NCBI GenBank assembly: GCA_017523995.1
Contig: JAFWUX010000092.1
Span: forward strand, 1 to 64,000
Source: Oscillospiraceae bacterium
GTDB taxonomy: Bacteria > Bacillota_A > Clostridia > Oscillospirales > Ruminococcaceae
Length of the DNA stretch: 64,000 nt
Reading direction: 5' to 3'
Within the stretch, counting starts at the first letter, position 1. Every line of letters begins with the position of its first letter. Position numbers and translations under genes: made by a program. The notes under the pieces were generated by a model. It did not search any database. It was not told the origin of the DNA and saw nothing but the letters and a program-made list of their open reading frames with translations. Shown here piece after piece: positions 8,701-17,108 of this stretch.

Positions 8701-8782
8701 CCTGCAACTGTCAAAAGCATACAAGGATTTTGAAATGCGGCGGAGATTCGGAGACTGCATGCACGAAAATCCGTGTATCTGC

Positions 8783-8811
8783 TTGACAGAACAGACAGAA
8801 CGTGATACAAT
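8783..8811 (+). promoter_or_regulatory. SigA promoter of the first ABC export operon
   Basis: TTGACA (8783-8788), a 17-bp spacer and TACAAT (8806-8811) lie just upstream of the palindromic operator at 8814. Confidence 0.82.
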
Positions 8812-8813
8812 CT

Positions 8814-8866
8814 GTATAGTTAGATGAATCTAACTATACGAGTTAACAAAGTTAGTGAAAGCTAAC
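8814..8866 (+). promoter_or_regulatory. Paired operator sites: 26-bp perfect palindrome plus a second GTTAG-N6-CTAAC site
   Basis: GTATAGTTAGAT (8814-8825) and ATCTAACTATAC (8828-8839) form a perfect 12+2+12 palindrome starting 3 bp after the -10 box. A second site, GTTAG (8851-8855)-N6-CTAAC (8862-8866), shares the same core. The two centres are 32 bp apart, about three helical turns. Such a placement fits a repressor that blocks initiation or early elongation. No dedicated regulator gene is adjacent; the N6-spaced GTTAG core is loosely like DtxR-family sites. Confidence 0.7.
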
Positions 8867-8886
8867 TGAGCGTTGAGGAGGACATG

Positions 8887-9603
8887 ATGGAAAAACAGGA
8901 ACAGGCATTTCTGGAGGTGCACGGGCTGAAAAAGAGCTTTGGCTCGGGCGATACGCGGCAGGATGTGCTGCGCGGGCTGGATTTCACCGTGGCAAAGGGC
9001 GAATTCTGCGTGCTGCTCGGACCTTCCGGTTCGGGCAAATCGACACTGCTGAACATTCTCGGCGGCATCGACAGTGCGGATGAGGGCGAAATCCGCATTA
9101 ACGGCGACAAGCTCGAGGATATGAACGAAAAAGCGCTGACTGCCTACCGCCGCAAGCATCTGGGCTATGTCTTTCAGATGTACAATCTGATCCCGAATCT
9201 GAACGTCAAGGAGAACATTGAAACGGGTGCATATCTTTCCGATCAGCCGCTGGATATCGACGAGCTGCTCAAAATTCTCGGGCTGTTTGAGCATCGCTAC
9301 AAGCTGCCGAATCAGCTTTCCGGCGGACAGCAGCAGCGTGTGTCAATCGGGCGTGCGATTGTGAAAAATCCGGATATTCTGCTCTGCGATGAGCCGACCG
9401 GCGCGCTGGATTACACCACCTCAAAGGAGATTCTGCAGCTGATCGAGGAGGTCAATCAGAAGTACGGCAACACGGTCATTATGGTGACGCACAACGAGGC
9501 GATCCGCCGCATGGCAGATCATGTCATCAAGCTGCGTGACGGCAAAATCCGCCACGATGACCGCATTCCGGATAAGATCACAGCCGCTGAGCTGGAATGG
9601 TGA
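8887..9603 (+). CDS. ABC transporter ATP-binding protein (MacB/LolD type)
   Basis: A 238-residue ATPase that powers the FtsX-like permease encoded next. Walker A is GPSGSGKSTLLN, the signature is LSGGQQQRVSIGRA, and Walker B leads into CDEPTGALD; the H-loop is MVTHNE. The GALDY form is typical of the LolD/MacB/BceA subfamily, which extrudes lipoproteins, toxins or antimicrobial peptides rather than importing solutes. I prefer the ATG at 8887 because AGGAGG is 5 nt away; the ATG at 8884 is only 2 nt from it. The gene is the first of a two-gene operon behind a strong promoter and a paired palindromic operator. There is no BceS/BceR-type sensor pair beside it. Substrate unknown. Confidence 0.93.
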   Translation: MEKQEQAFLEVHGLKKSFGSGDTRQDVLRGLDFTVAKGEFCVLLGPSGSGKSTLLNILGGIDSADEGEIRINGDKLEDMNEKALTAYRRKHLGYVFQMYNLIPNLNVKENIETGAYLSDQPLDIDELLKILGLFEHRYKLPNQLSGGQQQRVSIGRAIVKNPDILLCDEPTGALDYTTSKEILQLIEEVNQKYGNTVIMVTHNEAIRRMADHVIKLRDGKIRHDDRIPDKITAAELEW

Positions 9604-9614
9604 GGGGGCGCAGC

Positions 9615-12326
9615 ATGGAGAGCATTCGGTTCGGCAAAAAGCCGAAAAATCCGCTGCGCCGCCGTGTCCTGCGCGATCTGCTGCGAGACTGGAAACGCTA
9701 TCTGATGATCTTTGCGATGCTTGTTGTGACGATCGGCTTTGTCTCCGGCATGTATGTCGCCAATCACAGCATGATGGCATCCCTGAACAGCAATGCGGCG
9801 ACCTTCCGCCGCGAGGACGGTCATTTTGAGCTTTCTACGGCGGCATCGCCGGAGGTGCTGGAGGCAATCGCGCGCGGCGAAAAGGCGGATATGGTATCCG
9901 TGTTCCGGTCGCGCGCCTATGAAGAAGCCGCACCGGAAATCGAGGAGGCTGTCCGCGATGCCATTGAGGAGAATGTGCGCGCGCAGGTGACCGCAGCCGT
10001 TGATGCGCAGCTGCAGGCAGCCGGACAAAAGGTTCCGGCGGAGATGCGGGAATCCGCGCTGCAGGAGGCGCTCGATACCGCAATGGACAAGGAATATGAA
10101 AAGGCGGTCAAAGAGGCGCTGAAGCAGGCGTGGGATTCCAAAGAATACAAGGACGCGATTGACGAAGCAACCGACAAGGCACATACGGAGATTGACGATC
10201 AAATTGATGAGGAATACGCAGAGCTGGCGGAGCGCTATGAACTCGATCAGCATTTTGATCCGGTGCCGGTCAGGGTTTATCCGCTGTTCTTTAAGAATGC
10301 CGCGGAGCAGCTGCCGAACGATGCGGATTACACCGGAACGATCCGCGTTTACAGCGAACGCAGTGAGGTTGACGGTTATGATCTGCTTTCCGGACGCGCA
10401 CCGCAGAATGACCGCGAGATCATCATCGACCGGATGCACGCCGACAATGCAGGCATCGAAATCGGCGATCCGATCCGCGCCGGCAAAACAGAGTTTGAGG
10501 TCGTCGGGCTGGCATCCTTTACGGATTACATCACGCTCTATGAGAGCAACACGGATACCATGTTTGATGCGCTGACCTTTGATGTCGGCATGGTGACAGA
10601 CGAGGGATTTGCGCGCATCACAACGGCGCTGCATCCGAATTATGCGTTTACCTATGTCGATCCGCCGAAGGATGTGATCGAGGAGAAAACGGTTTCCGAG
10701 CACTTCATGAAGGCGCTGATCACGCAGACTGCGGTCTCGGAGCAGGAGCTTGAAATCAAGGATTTTGTCCCTGCATATGCAAACCACGCGATCACCTTTG
10801 CCGCAGAGGACCTCGGCTCGGATATGGCAATGGGCGGCGTGCTGCTCTATATTCTGACGGCGGTTCTGGCGTTTATTTTTGCGGTGAGCATCAGCAGCTC
10901 GCTGGAAAAGGAATCCGCGGTCATCGGAACGCTTCGCGCCTCGGGCTATACAAAGGGCGAGATGCTGCGGTACTATATGAGCGCCCCGCTGCTTGTTGTG
11001 ATTCTGGCGGCAATCGTCGGCAATGTGCTCGGCTACACCTTCTTCAAAGAGGTTGTGGTCTCGATGTACTACAACAGCTACAGCCTGCCGACCTATACAA
11101 CGCTCTGGACACCGGAGGCATTCATCCGGACAACGATTGTGCCGCTTGTCCTGATGCTGATTATCAACCTGATTGTAATTGTGCGGACGCTGCGGCTTTC
11201 TCCGCTGCGCTTCCTGCGGCATGATCTCAAGCGCACCCGCCGTCAAAAGGCGATCAGGCTGCCGCGCTGGAGCTTCTTCCGGCGGTTCCGGCTGCGTGTC
11301 TTTCTGCAGAATCTGCCGAATTATCTGATGCTGTTTGTCGGCGTGACGTTTGTGATGCTGCTGCTTGCGATGGCAGTCGGCATGCCCTCGACTTTGCGTT
11401 ATTATCAGGAGCGCATGCCCGGCATGATGTTTGCAAAGGAGCAGATCATCCTCACGGATTACCGCGATGCGGACGGCAATCTGATCACAACGGAGACCGA
11501 CGGCGCAGAGCCGTTTTCCATGACCTCTCTGGAATACCGCACAAGCCGGTATAACGAGGAGATTTCCGTCTACGGCATTGCCGCGGACAGCCGCTATGTC
11601 AAACTCGGCAGCAGCGATCAGATCTGGATTTCGCAGGCGTTCGCGGAGAAGTATCATCTCAGCGTCGGCGACCGCATCACGCTCGATGAAAAATATGAGA
11701 ACAAGCAGTATGCATGGGAGATCGGCGGCGTCAATGACTATGAAGCATCGCTTGCAGTCTTCATGCCGAACGATCGCTTCAACAGGGAATTCGACCGCAA
11801 GCCCGAAGCCATCAGCGGTTATCTTTCGGATGAACATGTCACGGATATTGACGAAGCGAATATTGTCAAGTGCATCACGGCGGAGGACATGGTCAAGATC
11901 GCAAAACAGCTCGATCACTCCATGGGCAGCTATATGGTCTATTTCCAGTATGTCTGCGTGATTGTTGCAGCGATTATTCTGTATCTGCTGACAAAAATCA
12001 TCATTGAGAAGAACGAGCGCCCGATCTCCATGACGAAAATTCTCGGCTACACCGACGGCGAGATCGCGCGGCTCTATCTGATCACAACGGGCGTTGTTGT
12101 GCTTGTCACAGAGCTGATTGCAATGGCGCTGGGGTATGGCGCGATGAAGCTCGTGTGGAGCGTGATGCTGACAAAGCTCGGCGGCTACTTCGCATTCATC
12201 ATGCAGCCGGAGGGATTTGTCAAGCAGTTTGTTCTGGTGACAGCGGCGTATCTGCTGATTACAGTCTTTGACTTTATCCGCATCCGCCGCATTCCCAAGG
12301 TGCTTGCCCTCAAAAATGTCGAATAA
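9615..12326 (+). CDS. FtsX-like ABC transporter permease
   Basis: A 903-residue permease partner of the ATPase just upstream, with two FtsX-type membrane units. Helix 1 is near residues 25-50 (YLMIFAMLVVTIGFVSGMYV). A long charged, Ala/Glu/Asp-rich and probably coiled-coil region lies at about 95-210. A three-helix block follows at about 415-525 (LYILTAVLAFIFAVSISSS onwards), another helix near 560-580, an outer domain, and a final three-helix block near 775-890. Two FtsX cores around large outer domains are typical of DUF-type MacB relatives in Firmicutes, which export or sense peptides at the surface. The start at 9615 is set by GGGGG; an in-frame ATG at 9597 inside the ATPase gene lacks a ribosome binding site. 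It ends before a strong terminator. Substrate unknown. Confidence 0.88.
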   Translation: MESIRFGKKPKNPLRRRVLRDLLRDWKRYLMIFAMLVVTIGFVSGMYVANHSMMASLNSNAATFRREDGHFELSTAASPEVLEAIARGEKADMVSVFRSRAYEEAAPEIEEAVRDAIEENVRAQVTAAVDAQLQAAGQKVPAEMRESALQEALDTAMDKEYEKAVKEALKQAWDSKEYKDAIDEATDKAHTEIDDQIDEEYAELAERYELDQHFDPVPVRVYPLFFKNAAEQLPNDADYTGTIRVYSERSEVDGYDLLSGRAPQNDREIIIDRMHADNAGIEIGDPIRAGKTEFEVVGLASFTDYITLYESNTDTMFDALTFDVGMVTDEGFARITTALHPNYAFTYVDPPKDVIEEKTVSEHFMKALITQTAVSEQELEIKDFVPAYANHAITFAAEDLGSDMAMGGVLLYILTAVLAFIFAVSISSSLEKESAVIGTLRASGYTKGEMLRYYMSAPLLVVILAAIVGNVLGYTFFKEVVVSMYYNSYSLPTYTTLWTPEAFIRTTIVPLVLMLIINLIVIVRTLRLSPLRFLRHDLKRTRRQKAIRLPRWSFFRRFRLRVFLQNLPNYLMLFVGVTFVMLLLAMAVGMPSTLRYYQERMPGMMFAKEQIILTDYRDADGNLITTETDGAEPFSMTSLEYRTSRYNEEISVYGIAADSRYVKLGSSDQIWISQAFAEKYHLSVGDRITLDEKYENKQYAWEIGGVNDYEASLAVFMPNDRFNREFDRKPEAISGYLSDEHVTDIDEANIVKCITAEDMVKIAKQLDHSMGSYMVYFQYVCVIVAAIILYLLTKIIIEKNERPISMTKILGYTDGEIARLYLITTGVVVLVTELIAMALGYGAMKLVWSVMLTKLGGYFAFIMQPEGFVKQFVLVTAAYLLITVFDFIRIRRIPKVLALKNVE

Positions 12327-12374
12327 CCGGCGCGCTGCGGATATGCAAAACCGCTTATATTTTGAATACACGGA

Positions 12375-12418
12375 AACCGCTCTGATCACGATGATCGGAG
12401 CGGTTCCTTTTTCTCTTT
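12375..12418 (+). terminator. Terminator after the first ABC operon
   Basis: AACCGCTC (12375-12382) pairs with GAGCGGTT (12398-12405), extended inwards by TGATCA/TGATCG over a CGA loop. The tail is CCTTTTTCTCTTT. Confidence 0.88.
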
Positions 12419-12450
12419 GATCGGGCGCGAAAATTTTTTTGCAAAACCCC

Positions 12451-12479
12451 TTGACAAAGTGTAACACAGCTGCTATAAT
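12451..12479 (+). promoter_or_regulatory. Consensus SigA promoter of the YtrA-type operon
   Basis: TTGACA (12451-12456), a 17-bp spacer and TATAAT (12474-12479) match the consensus exactly. The leader to the GntR start is about 80 nt. Confidence 0.88.
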
Positions 12480-12501
12480 TGTATACATAGAGGTTATACA
12501 A
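12479..12501 (+). promoter_or_regulatory. Likely YtrA/GntR operator overlapping the -10 box
   Basis: TTGTATA (12479-12485) and TATACAA (12495-12501) form a perfect inverted repeat around 9 bp, abutting the -10 and +1 of the operon. GntR dimers of the YtrA class bind such A/T-rich GTATA...TATAC sites, so autoregulation is likely. Confidence 0.65.
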
Positions 12502-12566
12502 TTCAGACTTTCTTAGCAGTTGCAAATGCTCCGGAAGCCTTTAACCCGTAAGGAGTGTACACGAAT

Positions 12567-12941
12567 ATGAATATCAACATCAGCAATGCAAACGGTGAAC
12601 CGATCTATCTGCAGATCGCAAGCCAGATCAAGACGCTGATTCTGGAGGGAAAGCTCAGAGAGGGCGAAGCGCTGCCCTCGATGCGCGTGCTTGCCACCGA
12701 ACTCCGCATCAGCTTCATGACCACCAAGCGTGCCTATGAGGAACTCGAGCGCGACGGCTTTATCGAGAGCTACACGGGCAAGGGCTCCTTTGTCAAGGCG
12801 CAGAATCTCGAGCTTTATCGCGAGGAACAGATCAAGCGGCTTGAAGCCCTGCTTGCAGAGGCGGGCGATACGGCACGCAAGGCGGGCATCACGATGGAGG
12901 AGCTGCATGAGCTTCTCGACCTCGTCAACAGCGCAGAATAA
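12567..12941 (+). CDS. GntR-family transcriptional regulator, YtrA subfamily
   Basis: A 124-residue regulator with an N-terminal winged helix-turn-helix (PIYLQIASQIKTLILEG and PSMRVLATELRISFMTTKRA) and only a short C-terminal helical dimerisation tail. This lacks the FCD/UTRA effector domain, which is diagnostic of the YtrA subfamily. Those regulators repress an ABC exporter operon and respond to cell-envelope antibiotics. The gene is the first of a six-gene run that continues with an ABC ATPase, three membrane proteins and a CPBP protease. I start at the ATG at 12567. A GTG at 12555 is also in frame but lies on the AAGGAG ribosome binding site. An inverted repeat over the promoter fits autoregulation. 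Confidence 0.92.
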   Translation: MNINISNANGEPIYLQIASQIKTLILEGKLREGEALPSMRVLATELRISFMTTKRAYEELERDGFIESYTGKGSFVKAQNLELYREEQIKRLEALLAEAGDTARKAGITMEELHELLDLVNSAE

Positions 12942-12955
12942 CGGGAGGAATCACC

Positions 12956-13834
12956 ATGACTGAATATGAGAATGCAATCGAAATCAAGGGCGTGACCAAG
13001 CGCTACGATGATTTTACGCTTGACAACATCAGCTTTGATGTGCCAAAGGGCTGCATCATGGGCTTTATCGGGCAGAACGGCGCGGGCAAAACCACAACGA
13101 TCCGCAGCCTGCTGCACATTACCGACATCAATTCCGGCGAGATCCGGCTGCTCGGGCTTGACCACATCAAGGATGAAACCGCAATCAAAAAGCGCATCGC
13201 CGTGGTCTTTGATGAGCTGCCGTTCCACGATATGTTCAATGCGCGGGATATGGCGCGCATCTTTGAGGGAATGTATCCGGAGTGGGACAACAGCATTTAT
13301 ATGCAGTATCTCGAGCGGTTTCAGCTCCCGTCGAAAAAGAAGATCGGGCAGTTTTCCAAGGGCATGAAGATGAAGCTGCAGATCGCCTGTGCGCTCTCGC
13401 ACAATGCCGAACTGCTTGTCATGGATGAGGCGACAACAGGACTTGACCCGGTTGTGCGCGATGAGATTCTGCACATCTTTCAGGAGTATCTGCAGAACGG
13501 CGAGCGCTCCGTGCTGATGTCCTCGCATATCACCTCGGATCTCGAAAAGATCGCGGATATGGTCACATTCATCGACCGCGGAAAAATCCTGCTGAGCGGC
13601 TGCAAGGACGATATCCTCGAAAAGCACGGCATCCTCAAATGCGACAAGGAGAAAATCGCAGAGATCGACGCTGCGGATATCGTCAGCATCCGCAGCAATA
13701 ATTTCGGTGCTGAGGTCATGGTGCATGACCGCGAGAATGCATCCTACAAGTATCGCGACTGCGTGATTGATCCCGCAAGCCTTGACGATATCATGCTTTA
13801 CTATGTTCACCGTGACAAAAAGGAGTGGTCATGA
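12956..13834 (+). CDS. ABC transporter ATP-binding protein (YtrB-like)
   Basis: A 292-residue ATPase. Walker A is GQNGAGKTTTIRSL. Walker B is LLVMDEATTGLDP, and the signature is the degenerate QFSKGMKMKLQIACAL typical of DrrA/YtrB-like exporters. The C-terminal ~70 residues form the extra domain of ABC-2 ATPases. GGGAGG lies upstream, 14 bp after the GntR stop. The stop overlaps the next start (ATGA), so the ATPase and the first membrane protein are translationally coupled. It would energise the membrane proteins encoded at 13831-16039. Substrate unknown; YtrA-linked systems usually answer envelope stress. Confidence 0.93.
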   Translation: MTEYENAIEIKGVTKRYDDFTLDNISFDVPKGCIMGFIGQNGAGKTTTIRSLLHITDINSGEIRLLGLDHIKDETAIKKRIAVVFDELPFHDMFNARDMARIFEGMYPEWDNSIYMQYLERFQLPSKKKIGQFSKGMKMKLQIACALSHNAELLVMDEATTGLDPVVRDEILHIFQEYLQNGERSVLMSSHITSDLEKIADMVTFIDRGKILLSGCKDDILEKHGILKCDKEKIAEIDAADIVSIRSNNFGAEVMVHDRENASYKYRDCVIDPASLDDIMLYYVHRDKKEWS

Positions 13835-14571
13835 TGACCGCACTGTACCGTTCTCTGCGTTTTCGCGAATTCACGCTGATTCAGCGGGGGCTGAAACTGC
13901 GGACGATTGTGCTGGCGGGCTTTCTGCTGATCATGTGCCTGAGCGCAGTACTGATGTGTGCGGGCGGTTCCGTTTCCGATGAGGATGCCAGCGGCATGTT
14001 CTTCGGAACACTGATGGCGGCATTTCTGGCAGGCTTTCTTACCAATGTCGAATATGATACAGACAAGGCGGATGAAATGAGCGGCTGGAAACACTGCCGC
14101 CTGACATTTCCCTATTCCGGCGCTGATCATGCGGCGGTGCGCTATCAGATCAAAACCGGTATCATGCTTGCTTACGGCGGATTCCTGCTTCTGTGCGGTG
14201 CAGTTGTCTCTGCGGCACTTCATGCTGCGTTCATCGGCGCGGCAGTCAACTGTTATATGCTTACGCTCTGTGTACTGGAGCTTTCATGCATTGTGCGGCG
14301 TTCTGCCGGCATGCTGCTGCGTGAATATCGGCATTTGAAGCGAATACTCATCGTGCCTGCTGTTTTGCTGTTCCTGCTTTGGGGTACGTCTGTGCTCGCC
14401 GGATTGCTGCGGAATGAGCCAGTTCTGCCGGAAAATGCCGATCCGATCACGTATCTTGCGGAGCATATCGGCGCTTTTTATCTAACACTGCTGACATTTG
14501 CAGTTCTCTGCGGTCTGCTGTATCTCGGCAGAAGGGTGACTGCACTGGAATTTGACAGGAGGGATACCTGA
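13831..14571 (+). CDS. ABC-2-type membrane protein of the YtrA-linked exporter
   Basis: A 246-residue protein with about six predicted helices; clear ones include LRTIVLAGFLLIMCLSAVLM, FFGTLMAAFLAGFL and ILIVPAVLLFLLWGTSVLAG. It has no catalytic motif. Its size and topology fit an ABC-2 permease half. It overlaps the ATPase stop by 4 nt and the next start by 1 nt. The start could be 13831 or 13834 (tandem ATGs); AGGAG is 5 or 8 nt away. The name is based on context and topology rather than a recognised family signature. Confidence 0.75.
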   Translation: MMTALYRSLRFREFTLIQRGLKLRTIVLAGFLLIMCLSAVLMCAGGSVSDEDASGMFFGTLMAAFLAGFLTNVEYDTDKADEMSGWKHCRLTFPYSGADHAAVRYQIKTGIMLAYGGFLLLCGAVVSAALHAAFIGAAVNCYMLTLCVLELSCIVRRSAGMLLREYRHLKRILIVPAVLLFLLWGTSVLAGLLRNEPVLPENADPITYLAEHIGAFYLTLLTFAVLCGLLYLGRRVTALEFDRRDT

Positions 14572-15293
14572 TGAATCTTTACAAATCACTTATTTACCGT
14601 GAACTGAAGCTCTCGCGGAAGTATTATGCGCTGATCGGAATGCTGCTGCTGTTTCTCGCGGTAAGCCTCATGATTGTGCTGATTCTCCCGAGTGCGGAAA
14701 GCATCTCTGCGGATGAAGAAGCTGTATTACCGTTGGATCTGGTCAGCATCGGAATCGGGATCATCGGCGGATTCATGGGCGTCAGAGACGGCGGCAACTA
14801 TAACATGGATGTCAAAACCGGCTGGGCAAGAACTGTCTATGCACTGCCAGTGACCGGAAAGCAAATGGCATGTGCCGCTTTGATGCAGCGGATGATCTCA
14901 CTGTCCGCTGCTGCTGTGATCAACATTGCATATGCAATCGCATTCAGAACTGCAACCGGCTTTTCCGTCTTTATTCCGCTGATCGCAGTATTTCTGATCT
15001 GTGCCGGTGCCGGTCTCATCCTTGATACCGTCTACGGCGCGGTTGTCAGAATGTTCAGAGATAAGCGGCAGCAGAAAAAGATGCTCGTTGCGGGCAATGC
15101 TGCCGTGATTGCGTTCTTTGTTCTCATTGAAAAAGCTGTCAGTCTTGTTTTCAAACCGTCTGTTGATCTGACAAAGGTGCTGAAGTTTGTGCAAGCTCCG
15201 GTTTTTGCAGTGATAGGTGTTGCTTTCTTTGCTGCATCTGCGCTGACCTACTATTTTACAATTTCCAAATCCTATGAGAGGAGAGAGCCGTAA
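14571..15293 (+). CDS. ABC-2-type membrane protein of the YtrA-linked exporter
   Basis: A 240-residue integral membrane protein with about six helices (for example YYALIGMLLLFLAVSLMIVL, VSIGIGIIGGFMGV and FIPLIAVFLICAGAGLIL). The start shares a base with the preceding stop (TGATG), and its own stop overlaps the next start. The N-terminal YKSLIYRELKLSRKYY resembles the start of the following protein, as in related ABC-2 halves. Predicted to form part of the export channel with its neighbours. Confidence 0.75.
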   Translation: MNLYKSLIYRELKLSRKYYALIGMLLLFLAVSLMIVLILPSAESISADEEAVLPLDLVSIGIGIIGGFMGVRDGGNYNMDVKTGWARTVYALPVTGKQMACAALMQRMISLSAAAVINIAYAIAFRTATGFSVFIPLIAVFLICAGAGLILDTVYGAVVRMFRDKRQQKKMLVAGNAAVIAFFVLIEKAVSLVFKPSVDLTKVLKFVQAPVFAVIGVAFFAASALTYYFTISKSYERREP

Positions 15294-16039
15294 TGACCGG
15301 TCTGGCGTATAAGGAGTGGAAACAGAATCAGGGCTTTCTGCTTCTGACTTTGATCGTGCCGGTGCTGATCGCGTATCCTGTCTGTGCATGGTTTTTGCAT
15401 TCCACACAGACCGGGACCGGCGGCTTGTCTGTCATGGAACTGATCCGGCAGGAGCAGATGGGCGAATTCTGGCTGATGTTTCAGCTGGCGGCATTTCTGG
15501 CAACCGGATTGTTTCAGGGCATGATTTTCAGTGCCGATGCGAAAAAGGTCCGGGCGATGTGGGCGGCAGCCTCGCCGGAAGGCGTTGCGGGATTTGTCCG
15601 CGGAAAATATCTGCTGACCTTTGCGATGTCCATGATCGGGATGTTTTCTCTGCAGACCGCCGATTTCCTCATGGAAATGATCTGCGCGGCAAATGATGCA
15701 AGCTGGTTCGGCATGGCGGATTTCATGATGCTGTTTTTCTGGCTGCAGATCATCCTGCGCGCGGTTGACATTCCGCTGACGCTGCGGTTCGGGCTGAAAA
15801 ACGGCAGCCTAATCAAGAGCATTTTCATGATCGCGATCGGGATTGTTGTCATGATCGTTGTCTCAAACTTTGGCGAACAACTTGTTGGTCTGTATGAAAA
15901 AGCAACTGAGCAGCAGCTCGGCACCGCGGTCAATCTGCTGCTCGGACTGCTGCCGGTGATTGCGCTTGTGATGTACGGGCTGTCCTATAAGCTCTCGTGC
16001 AAAGTCTATATGAAGGGGGCGGAGCAGTATGACAAATAA
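15293..16039 (+). CDS. ABC-2-type membrane protein of the YtrA-linked exporter
   Basis: A 248-residue integral membrane protein starting MTGLAYKEWKQNQGFLLL, the cytoplasmic 'YKEWKQN' start seen in many ABC-2 permeases of Clostridia. About six helices follow. It overlaps the preceding stop by 1 nt and the CPBP gene by 11 nt, placing it in one tightly coupled operon. It is the third membrane subunit of this exporter. Confidence 0.78.
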   Translation: MTGLAYKEWKQNQGFLLLTLIVPVLIAYPVCAWFLHSTQTGTGGLSVMELIRQEQMGEFWLMFQLAAFLATGLFQGMIFSADAKKVRAMWAAASPEGVAGFVRGKYLLTFAMSMIGMFSLQTADFLMEMICAANDASWFGMADFMMLFFWLQIILRAVDIPLTLRFGLKNGSLIKSIFMIAIGIVVMIVVSNFGEQLVGLYEKATEQQLGTAVNLLLGLLPVIALVMYGLSYKLSCKVYMKGAEQYDK

Positions 16040-16904
16040 AAAGCAGATGCTGCTGCGGCTCGGGTTGTTTCTCCTCATCGCGTTTTCCCTGACATGGATT
16101 CCGCATATCATCTGTCTGCACGTTTGGGGATATGAGGACTGGTTGAGCAGTGCGTTCGGCGTGATCGTCACGCTGAGCATGTATGCGCCGATGCTCGGCA
16201 ACATCCTCACGCGGCTCATGACAAAAGAGGGCTTCCGCGATCTCAAACTGCGGTTCCGGCTCAAGGGCAGTCTCCGCTATTACGCGATCCCGTTTCTGAC
16301 GGGATTTTTGATCATGCTGATGATCGTCGTGATCATCAACTGCACGCACGGCAACTGGAAATTTGAAGCGCTTGCAAAGGCTGCTCTGCCGGATCTTATT
16401 TCGGAGCTGCTGCTCATGCTTGCCATGCCGCTTTCCTACATCGCACTCCCGTGCTTCGGCGAGGAATTCGGCTGGCGCGGCTACTTAAACCCGAAACTGG
16501 AGCAGCTGACGGGTACATGCGGCGCGGTCATCATCGGCGGCATCATCTGGGGACTCTGGCATGCACCGCTTGTTGCAGCAGGCTATAACTTCGGCACCGG
16601 TCATCCGGCGCTGAGTGTCCTGCTGATGTGCATTTCCTGCGTGTTTGTCAATGCGGTGCTGTTCTGGCTGACAAAGAAAACGGATTCGGTCTTTCCGGCG
16701 GTTCTGCTCCATTCGATCATGGATCTGAATTTGCAGACCTTTGCCATCCGATATTTCACCAGCGGTGTTTCCGAGGAGACATTCCAAAAAACAACCGCTC
16801 TGCAGGGCGGTCTGCTTGGGATGGTCATTCCGTATGCGATCATCGGCACGGTGTTCTTCGTCCTGCTGATCCGCGGCAGGCAGCGCGCTGAAAAAACTGC
16901 ATAA
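16029..16904 (+). CDS. CPBP family intramembrane glutamic endopeptidase (CAAX protease-like)
   Basis: A 291-residue multi-pass protease of the Abi/CPBP family. Motif 1 is EEFGWRGYL (Glu145-Glu146, Arg150). Motif 2 is GLWHAPL, with His178. Motif 3 is the FVNAVLFWL...LLHSIMDLN region, whose His and Asp/Asn complete the membrane-embedded site. Members cleave prenylated or other membrane peptides; in Firmicutes they often give bacteriocin immunity or take part in peptide maturation. It is the last gene of the YtrA-type operon and overlaps the ABC membrane gene by 11 nt, with a good GGGGGCGGAG ribosome binding site. Its presence suggests the exporter handles a peptide. Substrate unknown. Confidence 0.9.
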   Translation: MTNKKQMLLRLGLFLLIAFSLTWIPHIICLHVWGYEDWLSSAFGVIVTLSMYAPMLGNILTRLMTKEGFRDLKLRFRLKGSLRYYAIPFLTGFLIMLMIVVIINCTHGNWKFEALAKAALPDLISELLLMLAMPLSYIALPCFGEEFGWRGYLNPKLEQLTGTCGAVIIGGIIWGLWHAPLVAAGYNFGTGHPALSVLLMCISCVFVNAVLFWLTKKTDSVFPAVLLHSIMDLNLQTFAIRYFTSGVSEETFQKTTALQGGLLGMVIPYAIIGTVFFVLLIRGRQRAEKTA

Positions 16905-16943
16905 CCGGAGTCAGGCTTTGTCCGCACATTCCTTCAACAAAAC

Positions 16944-16992
16944 AAATCACCGCTTCTGTCAGTGAAAACCTGACGGGAGCGGTGATTTTATC
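16944..16992. terminator. Bidirectional-looking terminator after the YtrA-type operon
   Basis: AAATCACCGCT (16944-16954) pairs with AGCGGTGATTT (16978-16988), and GTCAG/CTGAC pair further in. The T and A tracts at the two ends would let it work for the plus operon and for the minus gene at 17109. Confidence 0.8.
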
Positions 16993-17108
16993 TGTTATGT
17001 GTGCTGACGGTTCTGTCTGCGCCTGAGCAGGAACAAAGGAACAGGGATCCTGTCCGGAACTCTGCGCTCAGTTTCTGCAATGCGCAAATCTGAGCGGCTT
17101 TCGTTTAT

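Noticed and set aside
6927..8810. A 627-codon minus-strand frame over the dockerin/Cna-B gene, and similar long frames at 2294-4081, 37706-39325 and 50792-52174
   Set aside because: All are antisense to well-supported genes (LRR-dockerin, glmU, uvrA). They lack good ribosome binding sites and recognisable motifs.
9519..12488. A 989-codon open frame on the minus strand
   Set aside because: It is fully antisense to the FtsX-like permease. Its translation is rich in His, Arg, Cys and Ile with no domain, as expected for a shadow frame of a G+C-rich gene.
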